From Roseofilum halophilum BLCC-M91 (GTDB lineage: Bacteria > Cyanobacteriota > Cyanobacteriia > Cyanobacteriales > Desertifilaceae), in assembly GCF_030068445.1 (NCBI RefSeq), contig NZ_JAQPOK010000136.1, forward strand, positions 1-64,000: DNA of 64,000 nucleotides. The letters are read 5' to 3'. Both the position numbers and the translations under genes were made by a program. This document shows positions 1 to 9,600 of this stretch, in pieces (the first letter of the stretch is position 1; each line of letters opens with the position of its first letter). The notes under the pieces were generated by a model. That model did not search any database and was not told the origin of the DNA. It saw only the letters and a program-made list of their open reading frames with translations.

Positions 1-65
1 GGTAATGGGTAATGGGTAATTGGTAATGGGAAAACCATTTTTCACGCTATAATCCCCATTTTTCA
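1..65. repeat. STRR heptamers plus dispersed repeat, copy 1
   Basis: The first 35 bases are heptamers of the type GGTAATG. They run into a segment containing AATGGGAAAAC, TTTTTCACGCT and CCCCATTT. The same order of elements recurs at 62044-62103, so this is a dispersed repeat rather than a gene. It belongs to the short tandemly repeated repetitive (STRR) class known in filamentous cyanobacteria. The short open frames across it are not convincing as genes. Confidence 0.75.
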
Positions 66-180
66 GGCTTTTCATGGGACAACACTCTCAAGGAACATTT
101 CGATTACTGTACCTCATAACATCGAAAAACGCTGTATCAAATCCGGTTTCCGCAAGCAGACATGAAAATGGGTTAAACTT

Positions 181-259
181 GCGGGCAAGATGCCCGCACC
201 CTCTCAATCGATTGAGATTACTGGAGTGGGAGCATCTTGCTCCCTACATTTCTAATTAG
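181..259. repeat. Single unit of the hairpin repeat seen at 4141-4658
   Basis: It holds two hairpins: GCGGGCA-AGA-TGCCCGC, then GGGAGCA-TCT-TGCTCCC, followed by TAATTAGGGT. The same two hairpins in the same order occur at 4142-4200, where the second one is expanded into a tandem array. This is a diverged single copy. Confidence 0.7.
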
Positions 260-262
260 GGT

Positions 263-350
263 ATGTCCGCGAAGCCGAAACCACCCCCACCCATCAACCC
301 ACCAGATTGATGATCTCAACATCCGATTGGGCGGATTCATAAACCAAATC
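263..350. repeat. Dispersed direct repeat, copy A
   Basis: It begins ATGTCCGCGAAGCCGAAACC and continues through a run of CCACCCCCACCCATCAACCC. It matches 497-585 in the same orientation with scattered differences. Its end motif, TTCATGTCCGCGAAGCGG, is the reverse complement of segments at the end of ftsX (about 4048-4066) and at 4658-4710. Confidence 0.7.
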
Positions 351-360
351 CTCTTTAACC

Positions 361-436
361 GTAGGTTGGGTTGAACGAAGTGAAACCCAACGTCAACCCA
401 AATATTTGTTGGGTTTCGTTCCTCAACCCAACCTAC
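361..436. repeat. 76-bp palindromic repeat
   Basis: The ends are GTAGGTTGGGTTGA and TCAACCCAACCTAC, exact reverse complements. Further internal pairing (GAAACCCAAC with GTTGGGTTTC) would fold the segment into one long hairpin. This is the build of a small palindromic or MITE-like element of the kind widespread in cyanobacteria. No clear target duplication was seen. Confidence 0.65.
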
Positions 437-496
437 AATACTGGTAGGGGCGGGATACACCCAAATCTAGAAGACCCCCAAATCAATCCTCTATTC

Positions 497-585
497 ATGT
501 CCGCAAAGCGGAAACCACCCCCACCCATCAACCCACCGGAAATGATGGTGTCGATATTGGGTTGGGCCGATTGATAAAGCAAAGC
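497..585. repeat. Dispersed direct repeat, copy B
   Basis: Second copy of the 263-350 element, in the same orientation. It starts ATGTCCGCAAAGCGGAAACC. It lies between the palindromic repeat and the 3' end of the RTX gene. The two copies bracket the palindrome at 361-436, so the block may have grown by duplication around an insertion. Confidence 0.65.
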
Positions 586-648
586 CTTACAAGGTGGGCA
601 GGGTTGTAGAAGTTACATTATGGGTTATTATCCTGCCTACCCTACTCG

Positions 649-2877
649 CTAGATAGTTACTGTCCCATTAACATCACCAGCAACCAGGGCAGTAGTTCTC
701 GCTAAGTCACTAAAGTTACCAGTTGCAGTAAGCGCACTACCACTCAAGTTAGTAATGGCAAAGCTTCCTGCATTGGCTACTAAAGCGTTATTAGTAGCCG
801 TGACATTAGCCAAGCTACCTGTACCAGCTCGAATCGCTAAACCATTGAAGCTAGTGCTGACATTGTTGCCTGTAACATTTATGGCTGTACCAAAAGCTCC
901 ATCCCGTAAACGAATACCCCCATTATTAACATTACTAGTAGTATTCGCATTGGTAATTGTGTTATCAGAAATAGTTACATTTTGAGTGGTAAACCCTCCT
1001 ATATTATTAGCAAGCTGGATCGCATCTTCCGTCGTATTGTTAATGGTATTCCCGGAAATTGTCCCTCCAACAATGCCACTCACATTGACACCACGGTTAG
1101 TTGCGCCTGTTATATCTCTAATTTCATTATTTTGAATGTTTAGAGTAGTAACCCCTAGCAAGAAAATACCATTGGCATCAGCCCCACCTGCTGTTGTACC
1201 CGTCACATTCTGAATCAAGTTATTAGAAATGGTCAGATTAGAGGTATTCAGACCATTATTACCCGCAACTCCGTTAAAGATGCCTTGTTCGTTGGTCACA
1301 TTCTGAATGATGTTGTTGGTAATTAAACTATTCGTACCTGCACCTGTCGTTTGAATCCCAATTTGCCCATCAGGAGGATCAATCAGAAAACCATCAACAG
1401 TGACTTGGCCATCATTGGGGTTTAAAGAGCCATCATCCCACTGAATACGAGTTATATTTGCTTCAGCATTGCGGGTTCCATTGCCAGCAACCCCTGCATT
1501 CGGCCCTCTTAAATTAATAGTCCTGTTGATATTGACAATATCATCGTAATTTCCTGCACGAACTTCAACAATTCCGGGAGTAGTATTGTCACCACCAGCC
1601 GCTTGAATGGCAGGGTTAATTTTGTCAAAGGCATTGAGACCAACTACAGCTTGAGCCCCTTCAACCGTGTCACCAGCAGCAGTATAGGCATCATCAACAA
1701 AAACGGTTTCGTTGTCGTAGATAGTGGCTTGAGCGGAATTCGCCGCCGGGTCAACAACATAAAATCCACTTGCGTCTAAAGCGACATCAACTGTTCTTGC
1801 ACCATCAAAGAGAACATTATCAATGGGAGTCACGGTAATCACTGCTTGGGTTGCACCCGCAGGAATGGTTACACTACCACTAAGGGTTTGATAAGAAGTA
1901 CCGTCATTTGGCGTGCCGCTAACGGTATAGTTCACGGTTAATGCTGCCTCCGTACTTCCGCCTGCACGAGTGACAGTGAATGTAGCTGTATTGGCTGCAT
2001 CAGGTTCAAAGGCTATGCCATCATTTAACTCCAGGGTTACCGTAGAAGGGACGGGGGGGGGCGTGGGTGTAGGAGTTGGTGTAGGTGTAGGGGTTGGGGT
2101 TGGCGTGGGGCTTGGGCCTCCAGTGATAGGATTGACTAAATCTGTGGTAAAGTCATCTGTGGTAATCTGAGCTGGATTAATCCCTGGAAGAATGGCGAGG
2201 AAGTTGCCGGTTACTAGGTCTTGGATAACCGTACTACCCGCAAATTGACCAGTACCGGGTTGAATGGAGAGGTTGGTAAATTGGAGACCTTCTTGAATAC
2301 CGATGAGGTCTACCCCGTCTTGAAAGTCTGTAATGATGTCTGCATCGGTAAGCGCAGGGCCGCCTGATGTGGGGGGGCTGCCAGCAATGTTCTTGCGCGA
2401 TAGGACAAAAACATCTTTCCCGGCTCCACCGACTAGGGTATCGGGGCCGAGGTCGCCAAATAGGGTATCGTTTCCTAGGTCTCCGGAAAGGAAGTCTGCG
2501 CCTTGTCCTCCATAGAGGGTGTCTTCATTTTGTCCTCCATAGATAGTATCATTGCCCATGCCTCCGAGGAGTTGATCGTTGCCTTGGTTGCCGAGTAAGG
2601 AATCATTACCTAGGTCTCCGGATACATAGTCGTTCCCTAGATCTCCGAGGAGGGTGTCGTCGTCTTGTCCGCCAAAGAGGGTATCATCGTCCATTCCTCC
2701 TCTGAGGCTGTCGTTACCGGTGTTACCGGAGAGGAAATCGTTGCCTTGGTTGCCGGATAGGAAGTCGCCTGATTCTCTGCCTTCGAGAAAATCAGCACCT
2801 TCTAAGCCGAATATGTTGTCGGAACCGGGGGTTCCCCCTAAGATATCGTTACCAGGAGTTCCAAAGATTGTTGACAT
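649..2877 (-). CDS. RTX / Calx-beta / right-handed beta-helix surface protein
   Basis: 742 residues, probably secreted and calcium binding. Residues about 5-155 are some 15 glycine-aspartate nonapeptides (GNDxLxGG type, the RTX calcium roll). They are followed by a short capping segment with the usual DADIITDF motif near 178. A Pro-Thr linker at about 255-277 is encoded by a hexanucleotide microsatellite (2050-2115). A Calx-beta domain follows at about 278-390, then Asn/Ile-rich repeats to the C-terminus that read as a pectate-lyase-like parallel beta-helix. There is no Sec signal peptide, so export, if any, would be by a type I system. Oddly, the RTX block is N-terminal, whereas type I signals normally lie C-terminal after RTX repeats. 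A role in adhesion or matrix is inference. The start has a GAGG ribosome site upstream. Confidence 0.85.
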   Translation of the reverse strand: MSTIFGTPGNDILGGTPGSDNIFGLEGADFLEGRESGDFLSGNQGNDFLSGNTGNDSLRGGMDDDTLFGGQDDDTLLGDLGNDYVSGDLGNDSLLGNQGNDQLLGGMGNDTIYGGQNEDTLYGGQGADFLSGDLGNDTLFGDLGPDTLVGGAGKDVFVLSRKNIAGSPPTSGGPALTDADIITDFQDGVDLIGIQEGLQFTNLSIQPGTGQFAGSTVIQDLVTGNFLAILPGINPAQITTDDFTTDLVNPITGGPSPTPTPTPTPTPTPTPTPPPVPSTVTLELNDGIAFEPDAANTATFTVTRAGGSTEAALTVNYTVSGTPNDGTSYQTLSGSVTIPAGATQAVITVTPIDNVLFDGARTVDVALDASGFYVVDPAANSAQATIYDNETVFVDDAYTAAGDTVEGAQAVVGLNAFDKINPAIQAAGGDNTTPGIVEVRAGNYDDIVNINRTINLRGPNAGVAGNGTRNAEANITRIQWDDGSLNPNDGQVTVDGFLIDPPDGQIGIQTTGAGTNSLITNNIIQNVTNEQGIFNGVAGNNGLNTSNLTISNNLIQNVTGTTAGGADANGIFLLGVTTLNIQNNEIRDITGATNRGVNVSGIVGGTISGNTINNTTEDAIQLANNIGGFTTQNVTISDNTITNANTTSNVNNGGIRLRDGAFGTAINVTGNNVSTSFNGLAIRAGTGSLANVTATNNALVANAGSFAITNLSGSALTATGNFSDLARTTALVAGDVNGTVTI

Positions 2878-3131
2878 TTGTTCACTACCTCACCGTTAGG
2901 ACTTGTTTATTTTAGATGACAACTCCCAGAAAACCTAGGGGAGCGCTGTGACCTGATTCCTAATTGTATGCTTGCTTCTCCCCCATCAACACAAATTTTT
3001 TGTGGGTTTCCGGAAAACTGCTGATTTTGGGTCGTTGGGGGACGATCGCTCTTAGGTCAAATCGGGATGGTTGCTGTTTCTGGGTCACAAGATAGCAGGT
3101 TTATGATAATTTTCAAAGCGATCGCGATTTA

Positions 3132-4064
3132 ATGGGGATTTTTCTGATGGTGGTTAAGTTGGGCTATCTGTGGAGTGAGGTACAGTTGGGGTTGCGCCGT
3201 GGGGGATGGATGAATTGGGCGGCGATTAGTACGGTGACGGTGTTGTTATTTTTGTTTGGGTTAAGCTGGCAGGTGGCTTGGCAGTTAGAGGGTTTGGCGA
3301 ATCAGTTCGGCAGTCAGTTAGAGGTCTCGGTATATTTGGATGCAGATTTTCGGGGGAAGCCTTTGGTGGCAAAGGTGGCGGAGCTGCCAGGGGTGGTGCA
3401 GGTGGAGGATATTGCCAAGGAAGAGGCTTGGATGGCGTTGTTGACGGAGTTGGGGTTAAACTCTCCAGATGCGGCGACGGAAATTTTACCGAGGAATCCT
3501 TTGGTGGATGAGTTGAGGGTAAAGGCTGAGTCTCCAGAGGCGCTCCGGGGTTTGGTTCCCCAGTTAGAGCAGTTATCTGGGGTGGATGAGGTGATTTACG
3601 GAGAAGCGGCGTTAGAAATGCTCTCAACAATTAACCGAGGATTGCGAGTGTTGAGCTTGGGGATTACGATGGTATTAATGGTGAGTGCGATCGCCGTCAT
3701 GACGACTACGATTGAGTTAATTGTGGTCTCCCGTCGCCGAGAAATCGAGATTATGCACCTAGTGGGAGCCTCGCGCTGGTGGATTCGCCTACCGTTTATG
3801 GTACAAGGGGTGATTCTCGGCAGTGTGGGAGGGGCGATCGCCTGGAGCATCGTTCAAGGGTTTGAGCAGGTATCCCTGAAGCTGTTCACTCAAGAGTTAT
3901 CCCTAATTCCCATGCTCTCCCACCTTCAGGACTCCTATTGGACTATCTATACGGATACCAAAACCCTATTTATCCTGCTGCTAGTGTTTGGCGCATTGGT
4001 TGGCGGTTTAGGGGGATGGTTAGGGTTGCGTCGAGTCTCAGCGCTTTCTGCTTCGCGGACATGA
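3132..4064 (+). CDS. ftsX: Cell division ABC transporter subunit FtsX
   Basis: 310 residues, the expected length. FtsX is the membrane half of the FtsEX complex, which couples ATP hydrolysis to septal peptidoglycan hydrolase activation. A cytoplasmic N-terminus is followed by TM1 (about 30-50). The external domain (about 52-165) contains LEVSVYLD and the FtsX-typical SPEALRGL. Three more membrane segments follow (about 172-195, 220-245, 275-300), with the intracellular SRRREIEIMHLVGASRWW loop between TM2 and TM3. ftsE is not adjacent, which is common in cyanobacteria. The stop codon lies inside a dispersed repeat (TTCGCGGACATGAAT), so the last residues (SASRT) come from the repeat. An alternative ATG lies five codons in, at 3147. 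Confidence 0.92.
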   Translation: MGIFLMVVKLGYLWSEVQLGLRRGGWMNWAAISTVTVLLFLFGLSWQVAWQLEGLANQFGSQLEVSVYLDADFRGKPLVAKVAELPGVVQVEDIAKEEAWMALLTELGLNSPDAATEILPRNPLVDELRVKAESPEALRGLVPQLEQLSGVDEVIYGEAALEMLSTINRGLRVLSLGITMVLMVSAIAVMTTTIELIVVSRRREIEIMHLVGASRWWIRLPFMVQGVILGSVGGAIAWSIVQGFEQVSLKLFTQELSLIPMLSHLQDSYWTIYTDTKTLFILLLVFGALVGGLGGWLGLRRVSALSASRT

Positions 4065-4071
4065 ATGTGGT

Positions 4072-4137
4072 GGTAATGGGTAATCGGTAATGGGGTAATG
4101 GGTAATGGGGTAATGGGGTAATGGGGTAATGGGGTAT
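4072..4137. repeat. STRR array of GGTAATGG-type heptamers and octamers
   Basis: About eight imperfect copies of GGTAATGG with 7- or 8-bp period, immediately after ftsX. The same family occurs at 1-40, 55805-55845, 56690-56712 (inverted), 57794-57808 and 62044-62075. Confidence 0.85.
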
Positions 4138-4160
4138 AACTAGCGGGCAAGATGCCCGCA

Positions 4161-4658
4161 CTCCCGTTTGATATGACTGGAGTGGGAGCGTCTCGCTCCC
4201 TAGCTCCTTAATTAGGTGATTTCTCCCGTTTGATATGACTGGAGTGGGAGCGTCTCGCTCCCTAGCTCCTTAATTAGGTGATTTCTCCCGTTTGATTATG
4301 ACTGGAGTGGGAGCGTCTCGCTCCCTAGCTCCTTAATTAGGTGATTTCTCCCGTTTGATTATGACTGGAGTGGGAGCGTCTCGCTCCCTAGGGCCTTAAT
4401 TAGGGGGTTTCTCCCGTTTGATATGACTGGAGTGGGAGCGTCTCGCTCCCTAGCTCCTTAATTAGGGGGTTTCTCCCGTTTGATATGACTGGAGTGGGAG
4501 CGTCTCGCTCCCTAGCTCCTTAATTAGGGTGTTTCTCCCGTTTGATATGACTGGAGTGGGAGCGTCTCGCTCCCTAGCTCCTTAATTAGGGGATTTCTCC
4601 CGTTTGATATGACTGGAGTGGGAGCGTCTCGCTCCCTAGCTCCTTAATTAGGTGATTT
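4161..4658. repeat. Eight-copy tandem repeat, 62-63 bp period, hairpin in each unit
   Basis: Units begin CTCCCGTTTGAT at 4161, 4223, 4285, 4348, 4411, 4473, 4535 and 4597. Each carries a perfect hairpin, GGGAGCG-TCT-CGCTCCC, then CTTAATTAGG. Copies are nearly identical. They differ by TGATATG versus TGATTATG (which explains the 63-bp units) and by a few bases after TTAGG. There are no spacers, so this is not a CRISPR array. It separates ftsX and ndhH and contains no credible gene. Confidence 0.95.
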
Positions 4659-4735
4659 CCGCTTCGCGGACATGAATCCACTTCACGGACATGAATCCGC
4701 TTCGCGGACAGGTTCATGTCGGACGCAGTCCGAAA
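4659..4735. repeat. Mosaic of CGCTTCGCGGACATGAAT repeats
   Basis: Three imperfect copies of CGCTTCGCGGACATGAAT in a row, followed by an inverted, altered form (TTCATGTCGGACGCAGTCCG). The family also appears at the ftsX stop codon and in 263-350 and 497-585. The block abuts the 3' end of ndhH. Confidence 0.65.
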
Positions 4736-4754
4736 CAAGCGGATTGGAGATCAC

Positions 4755-5939
4755 TTAGCGATCGACCGATCCCATAATGATATCGATGCTACCGAGAATC
4801 GCCATAATATCGGCCACTTTCATGCCGCGCAACAAATGGGGCAGAATTTGCAGATTATTAAAATCAGCAGCGCGAATCTTAAAGCGCCAAGGAAAAATAT
4901 CATCAGATCCCTGAATAAACACGCCCAATTCTCCTTTCCCAGACTCTAGGCGAACATAATGTTCTCCAGAGGGGATTTTGAAGGTTGGCGCTAATTTTTT
5001 ACCCAAAAATTGATAATCAAAGCCACTCCACTCAGATTTTGGCCCCCCAGCCATGCGTTTGGCCTCTAGGTTCTCGTAGGGGCCACCGGGGAGTCCTTTC
5101 AAGGCTTGGCGAATAATCTTAACCGATTCTCGCATTTCCCGAATCCGCACCAGATAACGAGCAAAGCAGTCCCCAGCCGTTTCCCATTGGACTTCCCAAT
5201 CGAAGTCATCGTAGCATTCATAGTGGTCTACTTTGCGTAAGTCCCACTTCACGCCCGAACCGCGTAACATGGGGCCAGAGAGTCCCCAGTTAATGGCTTC
5301 TTCGCGGGAAATTGTACCAATGCCTTCAATCCGACGGCGGAAAATGGGGTTATTGGTAATCAACTTTTCGTATTCATCGACTTTGGGGTCAAAGTAGTCG
5401 CAGAAGTCGATGCATTTATCGACCCAACCATAGGGGAGGTCGGCGGCTACGCCACCCATGCGAAAATAGTTGTTGTTAATCAGCCGTTGTCCGGTGGCGG
5501 CTTCCCAGAGGTCATAAATGAGTTCTCGTTCGCGAAAGATGTAGAAAAAGGGCGTTTGAGCGCCCACATCAGCGAGGAAGGGGCCGAGCCACAGGAGATG
5601 GTTGGCAATGCGGTTGAGTTCGAGCATAATCACCCGAATATAGCTGGCTCGTTTGGGGACTTCGATGCCAGCTAGTTGTTCGGGAGCGTTAACGGTAATC
5701 GCTTCATTAAACATCCCTGCTGCATAGTCCCAACGGCTAACATAGGGAACAAACATGATGTTGGTGCGGCTTTCGGCGATTTTTTCCATACCCCGATGGA
5801 GATAACCGATGACTGGTTCGCAGTCAACCACGTCTTCTCCGTCGAGGGTGACGATTAACCGCAAAACTCCGTGCATGGAGGGATGATGCGGCCCCATGTT
5901 AATAACCATTGGGTCGGTTTTGGTCTCAATTCTGGTCAT
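4755..5939 (-). CDS. ndhH: NDH-1 subunit H (49-kDa subunit)
   Basis: 394 residues, full length. NdhH is a peripheral-arm subunit of the thylakoid NAD(P)H dehydrogenase-like complex (photosynthetic complex I), used in respiration, cyclic electron flow and CO2 uptake. It shows the family hallmarks: [14 protein letters not shown] near the N-terminus (quinone-site loop), [23 protein letters not shown], and the C-terminal motif DIIMGSVDR. It is transcribed alone here; other ndh genes are not adjacent, apart from ndhM 42 kb away. The divergent neighbour starts 52 bp upstream. Confidence 0.97.
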   Translation of the reverse strand: MTRIETKTDPMVINMGPHHPSMHGVLRLIVTLDGEDVVDCEPVIGYLHRGMEKIAESRTNIMFVPYVSRWDYAAGMFNEAITVNAPEQLAGIEVPKRASYIRVIMLELNRIANHLLWLGPFLADVGAQTPFFYIFRERELIYDLWEAATGQRLINNNYFRMGGVAADLPYGWVDKCIDFCDYFDPKVDEYEKLITNNPIFRRRIEGIGTISREEAINWGLSGPMLRGSGVKWDLRKVDHYECYDDFDWEVQWETAGDCFARYLVRIREMRESVKIIRQALKGLPGGPYENLEAKRMAGGPKSEWSGFDYQFLGKKLAPTFKIPSGEHYVRLESGKGELGVFIQGSDDIFPWRFKIRAADFNNLQILPHLLRGMKVADIMAILGSIDIIMGSVDR

Positions 5940-5991
5940 AGGCCTTGGTGTTAGAGGTATGGTTTGGTTACGTCTTTTTAATTCTATATGT

Positions 5992-6534
5992 ATGGTGAAG
6001 TCACGAAAGAAGAAGATTACGGTTTATTTGACGACCGAGAATGAACAGTTGCTGGATGAGTATCGCCAAAGTCAGGGCAAAATCCAGTATAGTCGGGCGG
6101 TTAATGAGATTCTGGGGGAGTATTTTGAGCAGCAGGATGGGGAGGGGGTGGAGGAGCGCTTGGGTGAGGTGGAGGAGCGTTTGTTTGAGGTGGAGGAGGA
6201 GTTGACCCACCGGAGACGTTCTCCAGATTACCGTCAGGAGATTGAGCAGTTGCGATCGCAAATCAGCGAATTGACCCAGCGATGCGATCGCCTCATGGCC
6301 ATCAATCATGAGCAAAAACAGGCCATCTTGCAAGCGCAACATCGGGAGCGTCAGTTTTGCCAACAGTTATCCCAAACCCTAGAAACGGTTCAAACCCAGG
6401 GGACACCGCCTTCTGATCCCCAAAATACGACTGAACCGGAGGATGAAGCGTTTGATATTTTAGATGCGGAACTGGTGGATAACTCGGCAGAGGATCTATT
6501 ATTCAAATTATCCCAAGAGTTGGGCTTAATTTGA
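5992..6534 (+). CDS. RHH-like N-terminus with coiled coil, unknown function
   Basis: 180 residues. The basic N-terminal 45 residues ([19 protein letters not shown], then [12 protein letters not shown]) look like a ribbon-helix-helix DNA-binding fold. A long Glu/Arg-rich coiled coil (about 50-140) and an acidic tail follow. The frame is open from 5896, but the upstream part overlaps ndhH antisense, and ATG 5992 gives the conserved-looking start MVKSRKKK. It is divergent from ndhH. A nucleoid or partition-accessory role is possible but not shown. I do not recognise a named family. Confidence 0.7.
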   Translation: MVKSRKKKITVYLTTENEQLLDEYRQSQGKIQYSRAVNEILGEYFEQQDGEGVEERLGEVEERLFEVEEELTHRRRSPDYRQEIEQLRSQISELTQRCDRLMAINHEQKQAILQAQHRERQFCQQLSQTLETVQTQGTPPSDPQNTTEPEDEAFDILDAELVDNSAEDLLFKLSQELGLI

Positions 6535-6664
6535 ACCCACGAGAGTACAGGGCATTTGTAGCGTATTTGGCTCTCACCTTGATTTATGAGTATAATTTAA
6601 GCATTAATTCAATTGAATCACTCATGGATTGATTTAGGGTTAACTGCAATTGCTTTGATCTATT

Positions 6665-9600
6665 ATGTCATCAAAATTTAATCAAGATCGAGAACGAATA
6701 GCTTCTCTTGAGTCTGAAAATAAAGACCTACAAGCTGCTCTCGCTCAAGTGACTCAATGTTGGCAAGACACCTTTGAGGAACTGGAAACGATTAAAGCAG
6801 ATTTAGAGCGTCTACACAGATATCATTCTGAAGCTGAAAGGTTTTTACATTTAGCTATTCACCACATTCCTGAGCCGATTTTCTGGAAAGATCGTGACTC
6901 TGTATTTTTAGGTTGTAACCAATATTTTGCTGAACTCGCGGGTTTAAGAAGTTCTTCAGAGATTATTGGTAAAACTGATTATGATTTACCTTGGAAACCG
7001 GAACAAACGGAGAAATATCGGGCTGACGATCGCCGGGTCATGGAATCCGATACGCCGGAATTACAAATGATTGAATCGATTCAACAACAAGATGGCAGCT
7101 ATTATTGGATCGAAACGAATAAAATCCCTTTGCACGATCGAGAGGGGAAGGTTATTGGTATTTTAGGAACGTTTATTAATGTTACCGATCGAGTCATTGC
7201 CGAGCAAAGACTCCAAAAGCTCAATCAAGATCTCGAACAAGAAGTTACCGACCGCACTCAAAAATTACAGGCGGCACAAGCCCGACTCCAACGGTTAGCG
7301 GATAATTTGCCTGGATTAATTTTTCAATTTCGGATGGAAACGGATGGCACGCCTTCCTTTCCCTATGTTTCTGAAGGTAGTCGAGATTTGTATGGACTCG
7401 ATCCAGAGCAGTTTATTGAATCGTTTGATTGGGTTTATCCTACAGATTTACCTTACCTACAACAAGCGATCGAAGAATCGAGAGAATCGCTAAAAGGATT
7501 TCAGCATGAACATCGGATTATTACGCCCCAGGGTGAGGTAAAATGGGTGCAAGTCATTTCCCGGCCGGAACAACAGGCCGATGGGGCAGTGGTCTGGGAT
7601 GGGATGATTATTGACATTAGCGATCGCAAGCAAACTGAGGAGCGCTTACGTCAACAGGAAGCCCAATACCGACAAATTTTTGAAACCGTTACCGATGGTT
7701 TAGGTGTTATCGATTTAGAGACTGGGAAGCTAGTAACCATGAATCGTGCCTATCACCAAATGCATGGTTATGATTACGAAGAATTTACGCAATTACTTGT
7801 GACTGACTTTATTCACCCAGAGACGCTACATTTATTTCATGAATGTGTCTCAGAGGTTAAAGCCGGACGCTCATTTACTTGTGAGGGGAAGGATATCGAT
7901 CGCCATGGTAATACGATCGATATAGAGGTTAAAGCCGTTCCTTATCCTTACCAAGACAAACTATATGGTTTAGCTATCGTTCGAGATATTAGCGATCGCA
8001 AGCGTCAAGAACGCGCTCTACAGTCCATTGTTGAAGGTACTGCCTCGCAGACGGGAGAAGCCTTTTTCCAATCTTGTGTTAAATATATTACTCTAGCTCT
8101 AGAGGTTCCCTATGCATTTATTGTGGAAGTGACTTCCCAAGATGGAGAACTGTTCGCCAATGTCCTAGCGGGTTGGGAAGGCTCAGACTGGGGGCAAACC
8201 TTTCAGTATAATCTCAGAGGGACTCCCTGTTTAAGTGTCGTTCAAAATAAGGCGATGTGTTGCTATACCCAGGATCTCCAGTCCCAATTTCCTGGCGATC
8301 GCTACTTGGTCGATATTCGGGCAGAAAGTTATGTGGGGATGCCGATCTTAAATCCCCAAGAAGAATTACTAGGCTTTATTGCCGTTTTAGATACTCAACC
8401 CATGGAAATAGATCTAGACTGGCAGTCTTCGATTCTAGAAATTTTTGCCGCACGAGCGGGAGCCGAAATAGAAAGAATGAAAGCAGAAAAACGGATTGAA
8501 AAACAAGCCCAACACTCAGAATTACTTAATCAAATTGCTAATCAAATTCGGACATCTCTGGATCTCGATCGAATTATTCACACGGCTGTATGTGAAATTC
8601 AACAGTTTCTAGAAGTCGATCGCACTCATTTTGCCTGGTATGTGGAAGAAGCCGATCGAGCCTATTGGGATATCGTTTCTGAAGTCACCATTGAAGGTCT
8701 ACCCAGTTTTGTGGGTAAACATTCTGTGGATACTTTTGGCCCCCTATCGGAGCTATTGTTATCTCGAAAAATTTTTAAACTCGATGATATCTCTACGGTT
8801 GAAGATCGGGAAGCCCAAGAGGTATTAATGGCTTTAGGCAATCGCTCTATGCTAGTTCTGCCTATTGCCACCGAATTGGAGCATTTTGGGATTATTGCCT
8901 GTATCCAGACTCAACGGGTGCGTCCTTGGCAAGATCATGAGGTCGAATTTCTGCAAGCTGTGGTGGCTCAAGTAGCGATCGCCCTTCAACAAGCTGATTT
9001 ACTCTGGCAAAGTCAAAGCCGCGCCCAAGAACTCGAAAGGCTTTTAGAGCAACTAAAATGGACGCAAACCCAGTTAATTCAAAGTGAAAAAATGTCCGGT
9101 TTAGGGCAAATGGTGGCGGGGGTAGCCCACGAAATTAATAATCCGGTTAATTTTATTCATGGCAATATTGCCCATGCCCAAACCTATAGCCGAGATTTAA
9201 TAGATTTGGTGAAGCTCTATCAAAATTACCACCCCCAACCCCATCCAGAAATTCAAAGGGAAATAGAAGAAATTGATTTAGAGTTTATTCAGGAAGATTG
9301 TGAGAAAATTTTCCATTCGATGCAAGTGGGAACCAATCGCATTCGGGAAATTGTCCAATCTTTACGCACATTTTCTCGTCTGGATGAGTCAGAACTGAAA
9401 GCGGTCGATTTGCATGAAGGCATTGATAGCACCTTGAGTATTTTAAATCCTCGTCTGCGGGCAATGAGTTGGCGGGCAGACATTGAAGTGATTAAAGATT
9501 ATGGTCAACTGCCTTTAGTGGAATGTTATGCCAGACAAATTAATCAGGTCTTTATGAATATTTTAGCTAATGCGATCGACGCTTTAGAGGACACAGAGTA

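Noticed and set aside
74-574. Small open frames in the left repeat block
   Set aside because: They run through dispersed repeats and palindromes, have no ribosome site and no family-like sequence.
4161-4658. Possible CRISPR array
   Set aside because: Units are contiguous 62-63-bp near-identical copies with no unique spacers; the period is set by the repeat alone.
7920-8520. Phytochrome-type bilin-binding GAF in the large histidine kinase
   Set aside because: Cysteines are present, but I could not find the canonical bilin-binding motif or a phytochrome PHY domain.
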